A stretch of DNA of 17,193 nucleotides from Chloroflexota bacterium (GCA_017882025.1 JADGQG010000015.1:1-17193), one strand, 5' to 3'; shown: positions 1 through 7,365, numbered from the stretch's first letter. Notes: generated from the letters alone by a model not told the origin. Translations and numbers: made by a program.

Positions 1-131
1 TCGAGCAGGACCTCGAGCTCGTCCGGGGTCGCGCCGGCACGGCTGGCCGCGCGCCGCGAGGCGATCAGGGCGCCATCGCGGGCCAGGCCGACGGTGACGT
101 GGGAATTGCCGGCATCGATCACGAGGAGCAT
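1..131 (-). CDS. coaX: Type III pantothenate kinase, N-terminal part (runs off the left edge)
   Basis: CoaX phosphorylates pantothenate, the first step of coenzyme A synthesis, in the cytoplasm. Only the first 43 codons are present, read leftward from an ATG at 131-129. The protein begins MLLVIDAGNSHVTVGLARDG, which matches the family's opening beta strand and phosphate-binding motif (usually DxGNTxxxxG; here D6-A-G-N9-S-H). A short hairpin-like turn and an acidic stretch (TPDELE) follow, as is usual. No convincing Shine-Dalgarno sequence precedes the ATG. A TATCAT -10-like hexamer ends six bases upstream, so the mRNA may be leaderless. The gene diverges from the unknown gene at 352. The family call rests on a short fragment, but the opening motif is characteristic of the ASKHA-fold type III enzyme. 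Confidence 0.85.
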   Translation of the reverse strand, partial: MLLVIDAGNSHVTVGLARDGALIASRRAASRAGATPDELEVLL

Positions 132-137
132 ATGCCG

Positions 138-143
138 ATGATA
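138..143 (-). promoter_or_regulatory. Candidate -10 box of coaX, leaderless arrangement
   Basis: On the minus strand the hexamer reads TATCAT, and exactly six bases separate it from the coaX ATG. A normal -10 to start-site distance would put transcription initiation on the A of the ATG. No recognisable -35 box lies 16-18 bases upstream, so this is a weak call by motif alone. Confidence 0.35.
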
Positions 144-351
144 GGCCCGGCCGGTCGGCGGCGGGTGCGCCCGGGTCGACGTCCCGCGGCACTCTCGCGA
201 CACTCCCGCGGAACGGTTCCGAATCGCAACCCGTCGAGTCGCATCCGGCGCCGCGCGCTGCGCTACCATCGGCGGGTCCGCGCCCCGGCTCAGCAGGCGG
301 CACGGGCGGGCGGCTCGTCCGAGAAAACGGCGGAACGGCAGGAGATGCCAG
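144..351. other. Divergent intergenic region with short repeats, no gene seen
   Basis: This stretch separates the divergent coaX and 352-783 genes. It contains a perfect short palindrome GGAACGGTTCC at 210-220 and a near-direct repeat of TCCCGCGG at 182-189 and 204-211. A weak TACCAT hexamer at 264-269 could be a -10 box for the rightward gene, but no -35 box accompanies it. AGGAG at 340-344 is the ribosome binding site of the next gene. I see no RNA gene or coding frame with family support. Confidence 0.4.
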
Positions 352-783
352 ATGGCGCGTCCGACCCCCGCGAAGTTCTACGTGAACAGCGGCATCGTCG
401 CGTCGCGGACGGACATCCACAACCTGCTCCGCCCGCTCGTCAAGCAGACCGTCTCGTACCGCTACTTCCGTGGCCGGGACCTGGTCGCGTCGGGGACCGG
501 ATGGGTGGAGCGGGTCGTGATCGACGAGCCGGAGACGTCGAGCTACTTCACGCCCGTCTCGATCTGCCTGAACATCGATTCGTTCGAGTACCTGGACTTC
601 GAGACGCGGCCGGACCGGCTCATCGTCTACACGCTGGTCGAGGGCGACGAACGGGTCGTCCTCGAATACGCGCCGCTCGGCGAGCGCGTTCCCGGGGCCC
701 AGGTTCCGGGTCAGCTCGCGTTCGATACCAGCGGGTTCGTCCAGATGGAGCTGCTCGCGTCCCCGGAGGACGAGGAGGCCTGA
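352..783 (+). CDS. Protein of unknown function (143 residues)
   Basis: I do not recognise a family. The ATG at 352 is preceded by a good AGGAG about seven bases upstream, which supports translation. The predicted protein is soluble, with no signal peptide or membrane segment, and alternates short hydrophobic strands with charged turns. It is therefore probably mostly beta sheet (for example the regions around residues 30-45, 61-80 and 84-105). It has one cysteine (in VSICLN) and a strongly acidic tail ending SPEDEEA. It lies alone between two minus-strand units. Only 20 bases separate its stop from that of the convergent permease gene at 804. No catalytic motif stands out, and codon use matches the surroundings, so it is likely a real but uncharacterised gene. 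Confidence 0.75.
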   Translation: MARPTPAKFYVNSGIVASRTDIHNLLRPLVKQTVSYRYFRGRDLVASGTGWVERVVIDEPETSSYFTPVSICLNIDSFEYLDFETRPDRLIVYTLVEGDERVVLEYAPLGERVPGAQVPGQLAFDTSGFVQMELLASPEDEEA

Positions 784-803
784 CTGGCCCGCCCGGGCGA
801 CGG

Positions 804-1772
804 TCAGTGGCCGCGCTCGCCCCGCACGTAGGAGATGCCAAGCGCTGCCGGAGCCCCGATCCGCTTTCGGATGGCCTCGCCCGACACGGCAACGAGCACG
901 GCGATGATGAGGACGTAGGGCACCATCCCCAGGAAGAACGTCAGCGTGTGGTTGACGTAGAACGGATTGGGGAAGCCGAACAGCTGCTCGGGACCCTGGA
1001 TGTCGATCAGGAGTCTCTGGATCGCGGCGAACGCGTAGGCGCCGAGGGCCGCCCGGCCAACACCCCATTGGGCAAAGATCACGATCGCGATCGCGATCCA
1101 GCCCTGGCCGTTCACCGTCAGGTCGCCGAACCAGCCGGGCGAGATGGCGAGCGTGATGGTCGCCCCGGCGAGGCCCGCGAAGAGGCCGCCGACCACCACG
1201 TAGGCGTACCGCAGGCGGTAGACGTCGACGCCCAGCGTGTCGGCCGCCGTCGGGCTCTCGCCGACCGCGCGCAGATGGAGACCCGGCCGCGTCCGGTTGA
1301 TCCAGTACCAGGCCATCGGCACAACGATGTAGCCCACGTAGACGAGGACGCTCTGGTCGGTGAACAGGATCGGCCCGATGGCCGGAACCGCCGCCAGGCC
1401 GGGGATCGTGAGCGTCGGCAGGAGGGCGATCGCGCCGGCCTTCGAGAGGTCCTCTCCGAGCACGCGGGCCAGGCCGGTGCCGAGGAAGGTCAGGGCCAGG
1501 CCGGAGACCACCTGCTCGGCCTGGAAGCTGATCGTGATGACGGCGTGCAGGACCGCCAGGAGGCCGCCGGCTAGCGTGCCCAGGACGAGGCCCAGCCACG
1601 CGTTGCCGGTTGCCACGGCCGTCCCGAAGGCCACGACCGCGCCGATCAGCATCATCCCCTCGACGCCCAGGTTGATGACGCCAGCCCGCTCCGCGAAGAT
1701 CTCGCCGACGGCGGCGAACAGGAGGACGGTCCCCGAGGCGACCCCGGCGGCGAGGATGATCGTCGGGTCCAT
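804..1772 (-). CDS. BMP-type (nucleoside) ABC transporter permease, second subunit
   Basis: This is one of two integral membrane subunits of an importer in the branched-chain/sugar-type permease superfamily (BPD_transp_2), closest in type to NupQ/YufQ. The 322-residue protein is almost entirely hydrophobic helices. It carries the family motif V-I-N-L-G-V-E-G-M-M at residues 32-41, just after the first membrane segments, and a central region (about 160-175: HLRAVGESPTAADTLGV) typical of the cytoplasmic loop that docks on the ATPase. Its ATG shares one base with the stop of the upstream permease (TGATG), so the two are translationally coupled. It is the last gene of the operon and ends 20 bases from the convergent unknown gene. 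Family membership is clear. The substrate is inferred from the whole operon. Confidence 0.92.
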   Translation of the reverse strand: MDPTIILAAGVASGTVLLFAAVGEIFAERAGVINLGVEGMMLIGAVVAFGTAVATGNAWLGLVLGTLAGGLLAVLHAVITISFQAEQVVSGLALTFLGTGLARVLGEDLSKAGAIALLPTLTIPGLAAVPAIGPILFTDQSVLVYVGYIVVPMAWYWINRTRPGLHLRAVGESPTAADTLGVDVYRLRYAYVVVGGLFAGLAGATITLAISPGWFGDLTVNGQGWIAIAIVIFAQWGVGRAALGAYAFAAIQRLLIDIQGPEQLFGFPNPFYVNHTLTFFLGMVPYVLIIAVLVAVSGEAIRKRIGAPAALGISYVRGERGH

Positions 1773-2905
1773 CAGGCCATCCGCCGCTCGAGGCGGACGC
1801 GGTACCGGAGGACGACCTCGCTGGCGATCAGGCAGAAGAGGATGATCCCCTGGATCATCGCCGGGATCCCGGAGGGCTGGATCTCGCGGCCAGCCAGGAT
1901 CAGGGCGCCGAAGGCGATCGAGGCGACCACCACGCCGTACGGGTGGAGCTTGGCGATGTAGGCCACGATGATCGCGGTGAAGCCGTAACCGGGCGAGATG
2001 GCCTGCTGGAGCCGGTGGACGACGCCCGACACCTCGCTCATCCCGGCGAGCCCGGCGAGGGCGCCCGAGAGGGCGAAGACGATCACCGTGTTGCGGGCGA
2101 CGTTGATGCCGGCATACCGGGCGGCCCGCGGGCTGTCCCCGATGAGCCGGATCTCGTAGCCACTCCGGCTGCGGAAGAGGAGGAACCGGACCAGCATCGC
2201 TGCCACCAGGCCGAAGATGAGGCCCAGGTGGACCGTCAGGCCGGAGAAGGCCGGTACGGCGCTCGAGTAGTCAGAGAGGCGCGGCAGCCAGGCCTCCTTC
2301 GGGAACTGGGCGGTCAGCTGGAAGCCCGCCTCGCTCCACGGCCCGAAGACCCAGTAGGCGATCCACAGTGCGGCGATGTAGTTGAGCATCAGGGTGACGA
2401 TGATCTCGTTCACCCCGCGGAAGGCCTTGAGGATCCCCGGGATCGCCCCGTAGACGCCGCCGGCGGCCATCCCGCCGGCCATCATCAGGGGGATCGTGAT
2501 GATCGAAGGTGTGCCGGCCGGGACGATCGGGATGAGCACGACGGCCGAGGCGCCCCATGCGCCCATGAGGAACTGGCCCTCGGCGCCGATGTTCCACAGG
2601 CGCATCCGGAAGGCAAGTGCGCAGGCAAGGCCGGTGAGGATCAGCGGCGTCGCCATGACCAGCGTGTCGGACAGGACGCCGAGGCTGCCGAACGACGAGC
2701 GGACGATGTGGATGAAGATGGCGATCGGGTCGCCGCCTGCGAACCACAGGATGACCCCGCTGATGACGAGGGCGACGACGACGGCGCCGATCGTGGTCGC
2801 GACCGGCAGCCAGCGCGGGATCTCGAGCCGCCGTTCCAGGAGGATCGCCCACGGCAGGCGGACGGGCTTGCGGTCGGGCTGGTGGGCCGGCGCGCTCGTG
2901 GTCAC
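1772..2905 (-). CDS. BMP-type (nucleoside) ABC transporter permease, first subunit
   Basis: This is the first membrane subunit of the importer, NupP/YufP-like, 377 residues. A polar N-terminus of about 30 residues is followed by a long series of hydrophobic helices beginning near residue 33. The conserved L-W-N-I-G-A-E-G-Q-F motif is at 103-112, paralleling the motif in the partner permease. A predicted cytoplasmic loop at about 245-265 (SGYEIRLIGDSPRAARYAGI) matches the EAA-like ATPase contact region of this family. The start is a GTG overlapping the ATPase stop by four bases (GTGA), and the stop overlaps the next permease start by one base. The two permeases form a heterodimer. Substrate specificity cannot be read from the permease alone. 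Confidence 0.92.
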   Translation of the reverse strand: MTTSAPAHQPDRKPVRLPWAILLERRLEIPRWLPVATTIGAVVVALVISGVILWFAGGDPIAIFIHIVRSSFGSLGVLSDTLVMATPLILTGLACALAFRMRLWNIGAEGQFLMGAWGASAVVLIPIVPAGTPSIITIPLMMAGGMAAGGVYGAIPGILKAFRGVNEIIVTLMLNYIAALWIAYWVFGPWSEAGFQLTAQFPKEAWLPRLSDYSSAVPAFSGLTVHLGLIFGLVAAMLVRFLLFRSRSGYEIRLIGDSPRAARYAGINVARNTVIVFALSGALAGLAGMSEVSGVVHRLQQAISPGYGFTAIIVAYIAKLHPYGVVVASIAFGALILAGREIQPSGIPAMIQGIILFCLIASEVVLRYRVRLERRMA

Positions 2906-4479
2906 GGGACGATCCGCGGCGCGTCGCCAGGCTCCGGCGGCCGCGATGCCATCCCGCCGGTCATCCGCAGGCCGATCTCCGCCACGTCGGCGTCCGCGGC
3001 GTCGAAGAGCCCGACGAGGCGCCCCTCGTAGATGACAGCGACCCGGTCCGCGAGGGCCAGGATCTCATCGAGGTCCTCGCTGATCAGGATCGTCGCGGAC
3101 CCGGCCTGGCGCTGGTCCAGCAACAGGCGGTGGACGGTGACGATCGCGCCCACGTCGAGGCCCCGGGTGGGCTGAACGGCCACCATGAGCCGCGGTTCGG
3201 ACGCGATCTCGCGGGCCAGGATGAGGCGCTGGAGATTGCCGCCCGACAGGAGGCGGGTCTCGGTCTCCACGGAGGGCGCGGCGATGCTGTACGTCTCGCG
3301 AAGCCGGTTGGCGAAGCGGCGCACGGCGCCCGTGTCGATCGACCAGTGTCTTGACACCGGCGCCTCGCGGTAGCTCTTCATGATCAGGTTGTCGGCGATG
3401 GACAGGTTGGGTGCCGAGCCAACCCCGGTCCGATCCTCGGGCACGTGGGCGACGTGTTCGTTGATGGCGTCCCGCGGCGTCCGATTGCCGACCTCGACCC
3501 CGTTCACGGTCACCGAGCCGCGACTGCAGTGGCGGAGTCCCGTCAGGACCTGGGCCAGCTCCGACTGGCCGTTGCCGGCGACCCCGGCGACCCCGAGGAT
3601 CTCGCCCGCGCGGACTTCGAGAGAGATGCCGCGCAGGGCGGGCAACCCGCGGTCGCTCTCGGCCTCGACGTCGCGCATGCTCAGCACGACAGGGCCAGTG
3701 TCGAACGGCGTCCGCTCGATCGTCTCGACGACGTCTCGTCCGATCATGAGGCGGGCCAGCCCGGCCGTGGTGGTCTCCGAGATGGGAATCCCGGAGGCCG
3801 TCACCTTGCCCCGCCGCATGACCGTGACGCGATCGGCAATCTGGGCCACCTCGCCGAGCTTGTGGCTGATGAAGACGACCGACGTCCCATCGGCCACCAT
3901 GGAGCGGAGAGTCCGGAAGAGGTCCTGCGCCTCCTGGGGAGCCAGCACCGCGGTCGGCTCGTCGAGGATGAGGATCCGGGCGCCGCGGTAGAGCATCTTG
4001 AGGATCTCGACGCGCTGCTGCTCGCCGACCGAGAGCTGCCAGATCCGGGCCCGCGGGTCCACCCCCAGGCCGTGGCGGGCCGCGAGCTCGGCGACCTCGT
4101 CGTCGTACCGCCCGATGTCGATCCGGAAGCGCGGCCGGTCCAGGCCGATCAGCACGTTCTCGGTGACGGTCTGGGTGGGCACGAGGGCGAAGTGCTGGTG
4201 GACCATCCCGAGACCGGCGGCGATCGCGTCGCGCGGCGATCGGAACTCCACCGGCTGGCCGCCCACCATGATCTCGCCGGCGTCCGGCCGGTAGAGCCCG
4301 TCGAGCACGTTCATGAGCGTGCTCTTGCCGGCGCCATTCTCGCCGAGCAGAGCATGCACCTCGCCGACGCGTAGGTCGAAATCAACCCCGTCGTTGGCGA
4401 CGACGCCGGGGAAGCGCCTGACGATCCCACGCATCTCGACGGCAAGCCGCGGGTCGGGGATGACCAGTTCGAGGGTCAT
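2902..4479 (-). CDS. BMP-type (nucleoside/sugar) ABC transporter double ATPase
   Basis: A fused two-domain ATPase (525 residues) that powers the importer, built like NupO/YufO and the RbsA/MglA sugar ATPases. The N-terminal domain has a full set of motifs: Walker A GENGAGKST at 46-54, Q-loop around VHQH (93-96), signature LSVGEQQ at 149-155, Walker B ILILDEP at 169-175 and the switch histidine H206. The C-terminal domain is degenerate at the nucleotide site. Its Walker A is GVAGNGQSE (299-307), with Q305 where lysine is expected. Its Walker B region reads VAVQPTRGLD, with no DE pair, although the signature LSGGNLQ (411-417) is intact. One consensus and one degenerate site is normal for this family. 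The start is an ATG with a weak ribosome site, downstream of a strong hairpin. The gene overlaps the first permease by four bases. Confidence 0.95.
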   Translation of the reverse strand: MTLELVIPDPRLAVEMRGIVRRFPGVVANDGVDFDLRVGEVHALLGENGAGKSTLMNVLDGLYRPDAGEIMVGGQPVEFRSPRDAIAAGLGMVHQHFALVPTQTVTENVLIGLDRPRFRIDIGRYDDEVAELAARHGLGVDPRARIWQLSVGEQQRVEILKMLYRGARILILDEPTAVLAPQEAQDLFRTLRSMVADGTSVVFISHKLGEVAQIADRVTVMRRGKVTASGIPISETTTAGLARLMIGRDVVETIERTPFDTGPVVLSMRDVEAESDRGLPALRGISLEVRAGEILGVAGVAGNGQSELAQVLTGLRHCSRGSVTVNGVEVGNRTPRDAINEHVAHVPEDRTGVGSAPNLSIADNLIMKSYREAPVSRHWSIDTGAVRRFANRLRETYSIAAPSVETETRLLSGGNLQRLILAREIASEPRLMVAVQPTRGLDVGAIVTVHRLLLDQRQAGSATILISEDLDEILALADRVAVIYEGRLVGLFDAADADVAEIGLRMTGGMASRPPEPGDAPRIVP

Positions 4480-4505
4480 GCGATGGCTGGGGCTCCGTGG
4501 AACGA

Positions 4506-4540
4506 CGAAGCCCGCGACGAGCCGATCGTCGCGGGCTTCG
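4506..4540 (-). promoter_or_regulatory. Perfect 15-bp hairpin between lipoprotein and ATPase genes
   Basis: The arms 4506-4520 (CGAAGCCCGCGACGA) and 4526-4540 (TCGTCGCGGGCTTCG) are perfectly complementary over 15 bp with a 5-base loop. The hairpin sits 14 bases after the lipoprotein stop and 26 bases before the ATPase start. No U-rich tract follows on the minus strand, so it is less likely a simple terminator. An mRNA-stabilising or partially attenuating element, which would raise binding protein over ATPase and permeases, fits the position. Similar intercistronic hairpins are well known in operons such as malEFG. Confidence 0.7.
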
Positions 4541-4554
4541 ACTTCGATCGACTC

Positions 4555-5883
4555 CTAGTTGGGGATCGTGGCGTTGACGCCCTGGGCCCACCAGTGCATG
4601 CAGACGGTGCAGGGGGGGGTGCCGGGCGGGAACTGGTCGAGGTCGGATTGCTGCAGCTTCTGGCCGGCGGCCAGGACCTGCTTGCCCGTGTTGTCCGTGA
4701 TCGGGCCGGCGAAGACGTCGAAGCGGGTGAACTGGCCCGCCAGCATCTTGGCCAGCAGGTCCTTGACCGCCTGGACGTCGGCCGCCGGGAGGTCCTTGAT
4801 GCCGGGCTGGGGCGTCTGGCCAGCCATGAAGCCGAAGAGGCCCAGGGACCCGGAGTCGGCGTCGAAGTACTCGTAGCCGGCCTTGTAGGTCTTGGCCTTG
4901 ACCTGCTCGGCGATCCGCGCGTACTCGGGACCCCAGATCCAGTACGGGGTCGTGAGGCAGTGGTCGACCTTGCACGAGCCGAAGTAGTCGTACGTGACGC
5001 CCCACTTGCCCTTCTGCTGGGCGACGTCGGCCACGGCCGGCGTGTCGGCTCCGGTCAGGACCACGTCCGCGCCGGCGTCGAAGAGCGAGGCCGCCGCGTT
5101 CTTCTCCGCGACCGGGTCATGCCAGGTGTTGATCCAGCGGACGTCCATCGTGCACTCGGGGCAGGTCTTCTTGGCGCCGAGCATGAAGGCGTTGCCCAAG
5201 CGAAGCTCCTCGGGGATAGAGAACGTCGCCATGTAGCCGAGCTTCGGGATCTTGTCGAGCTTGGCGCGCGACCCGGCCAGCATCCCGGCCAGGTACTTCA
5301 TGTCCTCGACCGCGCCCATCAGGTTGCCGAAGTTCTTCCCGTTCGACTTGTAGCCTGTGAGGTGGAGGAACGTCTGGTTCGGGAATTCTTCGGCGACGGT
5401 TGCCATCGGGTCCATATAGCCGAAGGACGTGCCGACGATGAAGTCGAAGCCCTTGCGCGCGAGGCTCCGGAAGACCTGCTCGGAGGACGTGCCCTCCGGC
5501 ACGTTCTCGATATAGGCGACATGTGTGCCGGCGACGTGCTCGCACATGTAGACCAGGCCGTCGTATTGGGCCTGGCTCCATCCGCCGTCATTGTGCGGGC
5601 CGATGAGGACCATCGCCACGTTGAACTGGCCGGCGACCACATCCGGGATCTGGGTCCCCGCCGCTGCGCCGGCCTCGCAGGCAGTGGCGCTTGACGGCGC
5701 GGCGCTCGACGGCGCGGCGCTGGCGCTCGACGGCGCGGCGCTGGCGCTTGACGGCGCGGCGCTGGGGACGCCCGCCGCGCTCGACGGGGACGAGCTGGCG
5801 CTCCCGCCGCCCGATGAGCACGCGCTGACGATGAGCGCACCCGCCGCGAGCAGCGACAGCGGCTTCAGGAGTCGGCTGGCCAT
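4555..5883 (-). CDS. BMP-family substrate-binding lipoprotein
   Basis: The extracytoplasmic binding protein of the importer (Med/BMP/PnrA-like, PF02608). I chose the ATG at 5883 (MASRLLKPLS) because a strong GGAGGAG-type ribosome site lies just upstream. An in-frame GTG at 5910 would place that site inside the gene. The 442-residue product has a lipoprotein signal with lipobox V-S-A-C, lipid cysteine C22. A Ser/Ala/Pro linker (23-68) is followed by the periplasmic-binding domain. The family hallmark HNDGGWSQAQYDG is at 97-109. The mature domain has eight cysteines: C69, C114, C241/C244, C304/C309 and C425/C428. They include two CxxC pairs, suggesting disulfides in an extracellular protein. 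Homologues bind purine nucleosides. The exact ligand here is not determined by sequence. Confidence 0.93.
   Translation of the reverse strand: MASRLLKPLSLLAAGALIVSACSSGGGSASSSPSSAAGVPSAAPSSASAAPSSASAAPSSAAPSSATACEAGAAAGTQIPDVVAGQFNVAMVLIGPHNDGGWSQAQYDGLVYMCEHVAGTHVAYIENVPEGTSSEQVFRSLARKGFDFIVGTSFGYMDPMATVAEEFPNQTFLHLTGYKSNGKNFGNLMGAVEDMKYLAGMLAGSRAKLDKIPKLGYMATFSIPEELRLGNAFMLGAKKTCPECTMDVRWINTWHDPVAEKNAAASLFDAGADVVLTGADTPAVADVAQQKGKWGVTYDYFGSCKVDHCLTTPYWIWGPEYARIAEQVKAKTYKAGYEYFDADSGSLGLFGFMAGQTPQPGIKDLPAADVQAVKDLLAKMLAGQFTRFDVFAGPITDNTGKQVLAAGQKLQQSDLDQFPPGTPPCTVCMHWWAQGVNATIPN
5686..5763 (-). repeat. Tandem 15/21-base repeats coding the lipoprotein linker
   Basis: Four near-identical copies of the 15-base unit GGCGCTYGACGGCGC (plus strand; Y is T, C, C, T in order) lie at 5686-5700, 5701-5715, 5722-5736 and 5743-5757. 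The hexamer GGCGCT is inserted at 5716-5721, 5737-5742 and 5758-5763, giving 15- and 21-base periods. They encode the SASAAPS-like repeats of the flexible linker after the lipid anchor. All periods are multiples of three, so gain or loss of units would change linker length without a frameshift. Confidence 0.85.
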
Positions 5884-6001
5884 CCTTCGTCCTCTCCTCC
5901 GTGCGATCACCAGGCCCGGCGGGGAGCCGCAGGGCCGTGCGGCAGGGAACGCGTCTGCCGCGCGGCCTCGGGTCCCGTCTCGGGGGTGCGCGCGCGCGTC
6001 A

Positions 6002-6007
6002 AGGATA
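6002..6007 (-). promoter_or_regulatory. Weak candidate -10 box for the importer operon
   Basis: On the minus strand this reads TATCCT, which would give a leader of roughly 110 bases before the lipoprotein ATG. No good -35 box is visible 16-18 bases further upstream. The leader contains an alternating purine-pyrimidine tract (GTGCGCGCGCGCGT, 5986-5999) just downstream of the box. The call rests on the hexamer and its place in the divergent intergenic region only. Confidence 0.3.
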
Positions 6008-6054
6008 GCCGCCCGCGACCCGACCGATGGGCCGTCGGCGTCCGGGGCGGCGGC

Positions 6055-6065
6055 GTATCGGATAC
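6055..6065. promoter_or_regulatory. Short palindrome GTATCGGATAC before the M16 gene
   Basis: An 11-base perfect inverted repeat with one central base ends ten bases before the ATG at 6076. It overlaps the only AT-richer hexamers (TATCGG, GATACC) that could act as a -10 box for the rightward operon. It could be an operator or simply the promoter itself. The region also faces the divergent importer operon. Confidence 0.3.
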
Positions 6066-6075
6066 CCTTCGGCCG

Positions 6076-7365
6076 ATGTTCGAACGAACCGCGCTGCCGG
6101 CCGGGCCGCGCGTCATCACCGCGCGACTGCCGGGTGCCCGGTCATTCACGGTGGAGGCGCACGTCCTGGCGGGCTCGCGTCACGAGGCGCCCGGGCAGGC
6201 TGGCTGCGCCCATTTCATGGAGCACCTGACGTTCAAGGGAACGCGGGCGTATCCGACGACGCGAGCCCTCTCGGAGGCCGTGGAGGGCCTGGGCGGAACG
6301 TTCAACGCATCGACGGACCGCGAGTCGACGGTCTACTACGTCCGGGTCCCGGCGCGCCACGCGGCGACGGCGATGCAGGTCCTGGGCGAGCTCGTGGTCC
6401 GGCCGAACCTCGACGATGCGGAGATCGAGAACGAGCGGGATGTCATCGTCGAGGAGATCCGCTCGTACCTCGATGACCCCGCGGAGCACGTCAACGTCCT
6501 CTTCGACCTCGCGATCTTCGACGACACGCCGCTCGGGCGCGAGATCGCGGGTTCAGAGGACAGCGTCCGGGCGCTCCCGGCGCCCGCAATCCACGAGTTC
6601 TGGCAGACGTACTACCAGCCGTCCAACGTCGTCATCGCCGCCTCCGGCGATCTTCCTCACGACCAGGTCGTGGGGCTCGCCGCGGGCGCCTTTGGAGCAG
6701 GTGGCGGGCCCACGCCACGGTACCTGCCGGCGCCCGCGATCCCCGCCGGCGAGCGGACCCTGCGCGCGTCGCGGCCGTCCACCCAGGCGCAGCTCGTGCT
6801 TGGCGTACCGGCGCTCCCACGCGACCATCCTGACCAATGGACGCTCTCCGTCCTCAACGGCGTGCTGGGGGACGGCATGTCGAGCCGCCTCTTCCTGGAG
6901 GTCCGCGAGGAGCTGGGCCTTGCCTACGACGTCGGCAGCTCGATCGCCGCCTACAGCGACGCGGGCGTGCTCTCCATCTATGCCGGCGTGGACCCGGGGC
7001 GAATCAGGCCGACGATCGCGGCGGTGCTCGCGGAGCTGGCCCGGCTTCGGGACGAGGACGTCTCCGGCCACGAGATGGCCAAGGTGAAGGCGTACCTTGC
7101 CGGCCGCCTGGAGGTCCGCCTGGACGAGACCCGCTACCTCGCCTCCTGGGTCGGGACGCAGGAGGCGCTCCATGATCGGGTCCTCACCCCCGACGAGGCG
7201 CTCGCCGCGATCGAGGCCGTGACCGTCGCGGACGTGCGCACGCTGGCCTGCCGGCTCTTCCACGACGAGGCACTCCGGCTCGCCGTGGTGGCACCTCCCG
7301 GGAAGGGCCGCGCGCTCGAGTCGACCCTGCGACTCCCCGTGCGCCGCTCACCGGCCCGCCGATGA
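6076..7365 (+). CDS. M16-family zinc metallopeptidase
   Basis: A pitrilysin/processing-peptidase type enzyme of 429 residues, the usual size of one M16 chain with two homologous halves. The inverted zinc motif HxxEH is H46-F-M-E49-H50 within AHFMEHLTFKGT. The distal zinc ligand lies about 76 residues on, in ERDVIVEEI (E126 or E127). Residues 72-90 (GTFNASTDRESTVYYVRV) match the conserved strand after the motif. The second half lacks a zinc site, as expected, and has the family's later region around DETRYLASWVGTQEAL. The enzyme is probably cytoplasmic because no signal peptide is seen. I start at the ATG at 6076. The frame stays open upstream to 5986, but that stretch is not M16-like. Its stop overlaps the next start (ATGA), so it heads a coupled three-gene operon ending in ndk. 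Confidence 0.9.
   Translation: MFERTALPAGPRVITARLPGARSFTVEAHVLAGSRHEAPGQAGCAHFMEHLTFKGTRAYPTTRALSEAVEGLGGTFNASTDRESTVYYVRVPARHAATAMQVLGELVVRPNLDDAEIENERDVIVEEIRSYLDDPAEHVNVLFDLAIFDDTPLGREIAGSEDSVRALPAPAIHEFWQTYYQPSNVVIAASGDLPHDQVVGLAAGAFGAGGGPTPRYLPAPAIPAGERTLRASRPSTQAQLVLGVPALPRDHPDQWTLSVLNGVLGDGMSSRLFLEVREELGLAYDVGSSIAAYSDAGVLSIYAGVDPGRIRPTIAAVLAELARLRDEDVSGHEMAKVKAYLAGRLEVRLDETRYLASWVGTQEALHDRVLTPDEALAAIEAVTVADVRTLACRLFHDEALRLAVVAPPGKGRALESTLRLPVRRSPARR

Noticed and set aside
784..803. Terminator between the convergent genes at 783 and 804
   Set aside because: Only CGCCCGGGCG is symmetric, with no loop and no T tract, which is not enough for a terminator call.
1083..1098. 16-base palindrome GATCGCGATCGCGATC as an operator
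   Set aside because: It lies within the coding sequence of a permease and arises from repeated Ile-Ala codons. No promoter context.
99..1574. A 491-codon plus-strand frame
   Set aside because: It overlaps coaX, the unknown gene at 352 and the antisense of a permease. The product is an Arg/Gly/Asp-rich shadow with no domain.
5884..5910. GTG start nine codons upstream for the BMP lipoprotein
   Set aside because: It would place the strong GGAGGAG ribosome site inside the coding region. The ATG at 5883 gives a normal signal peptide.
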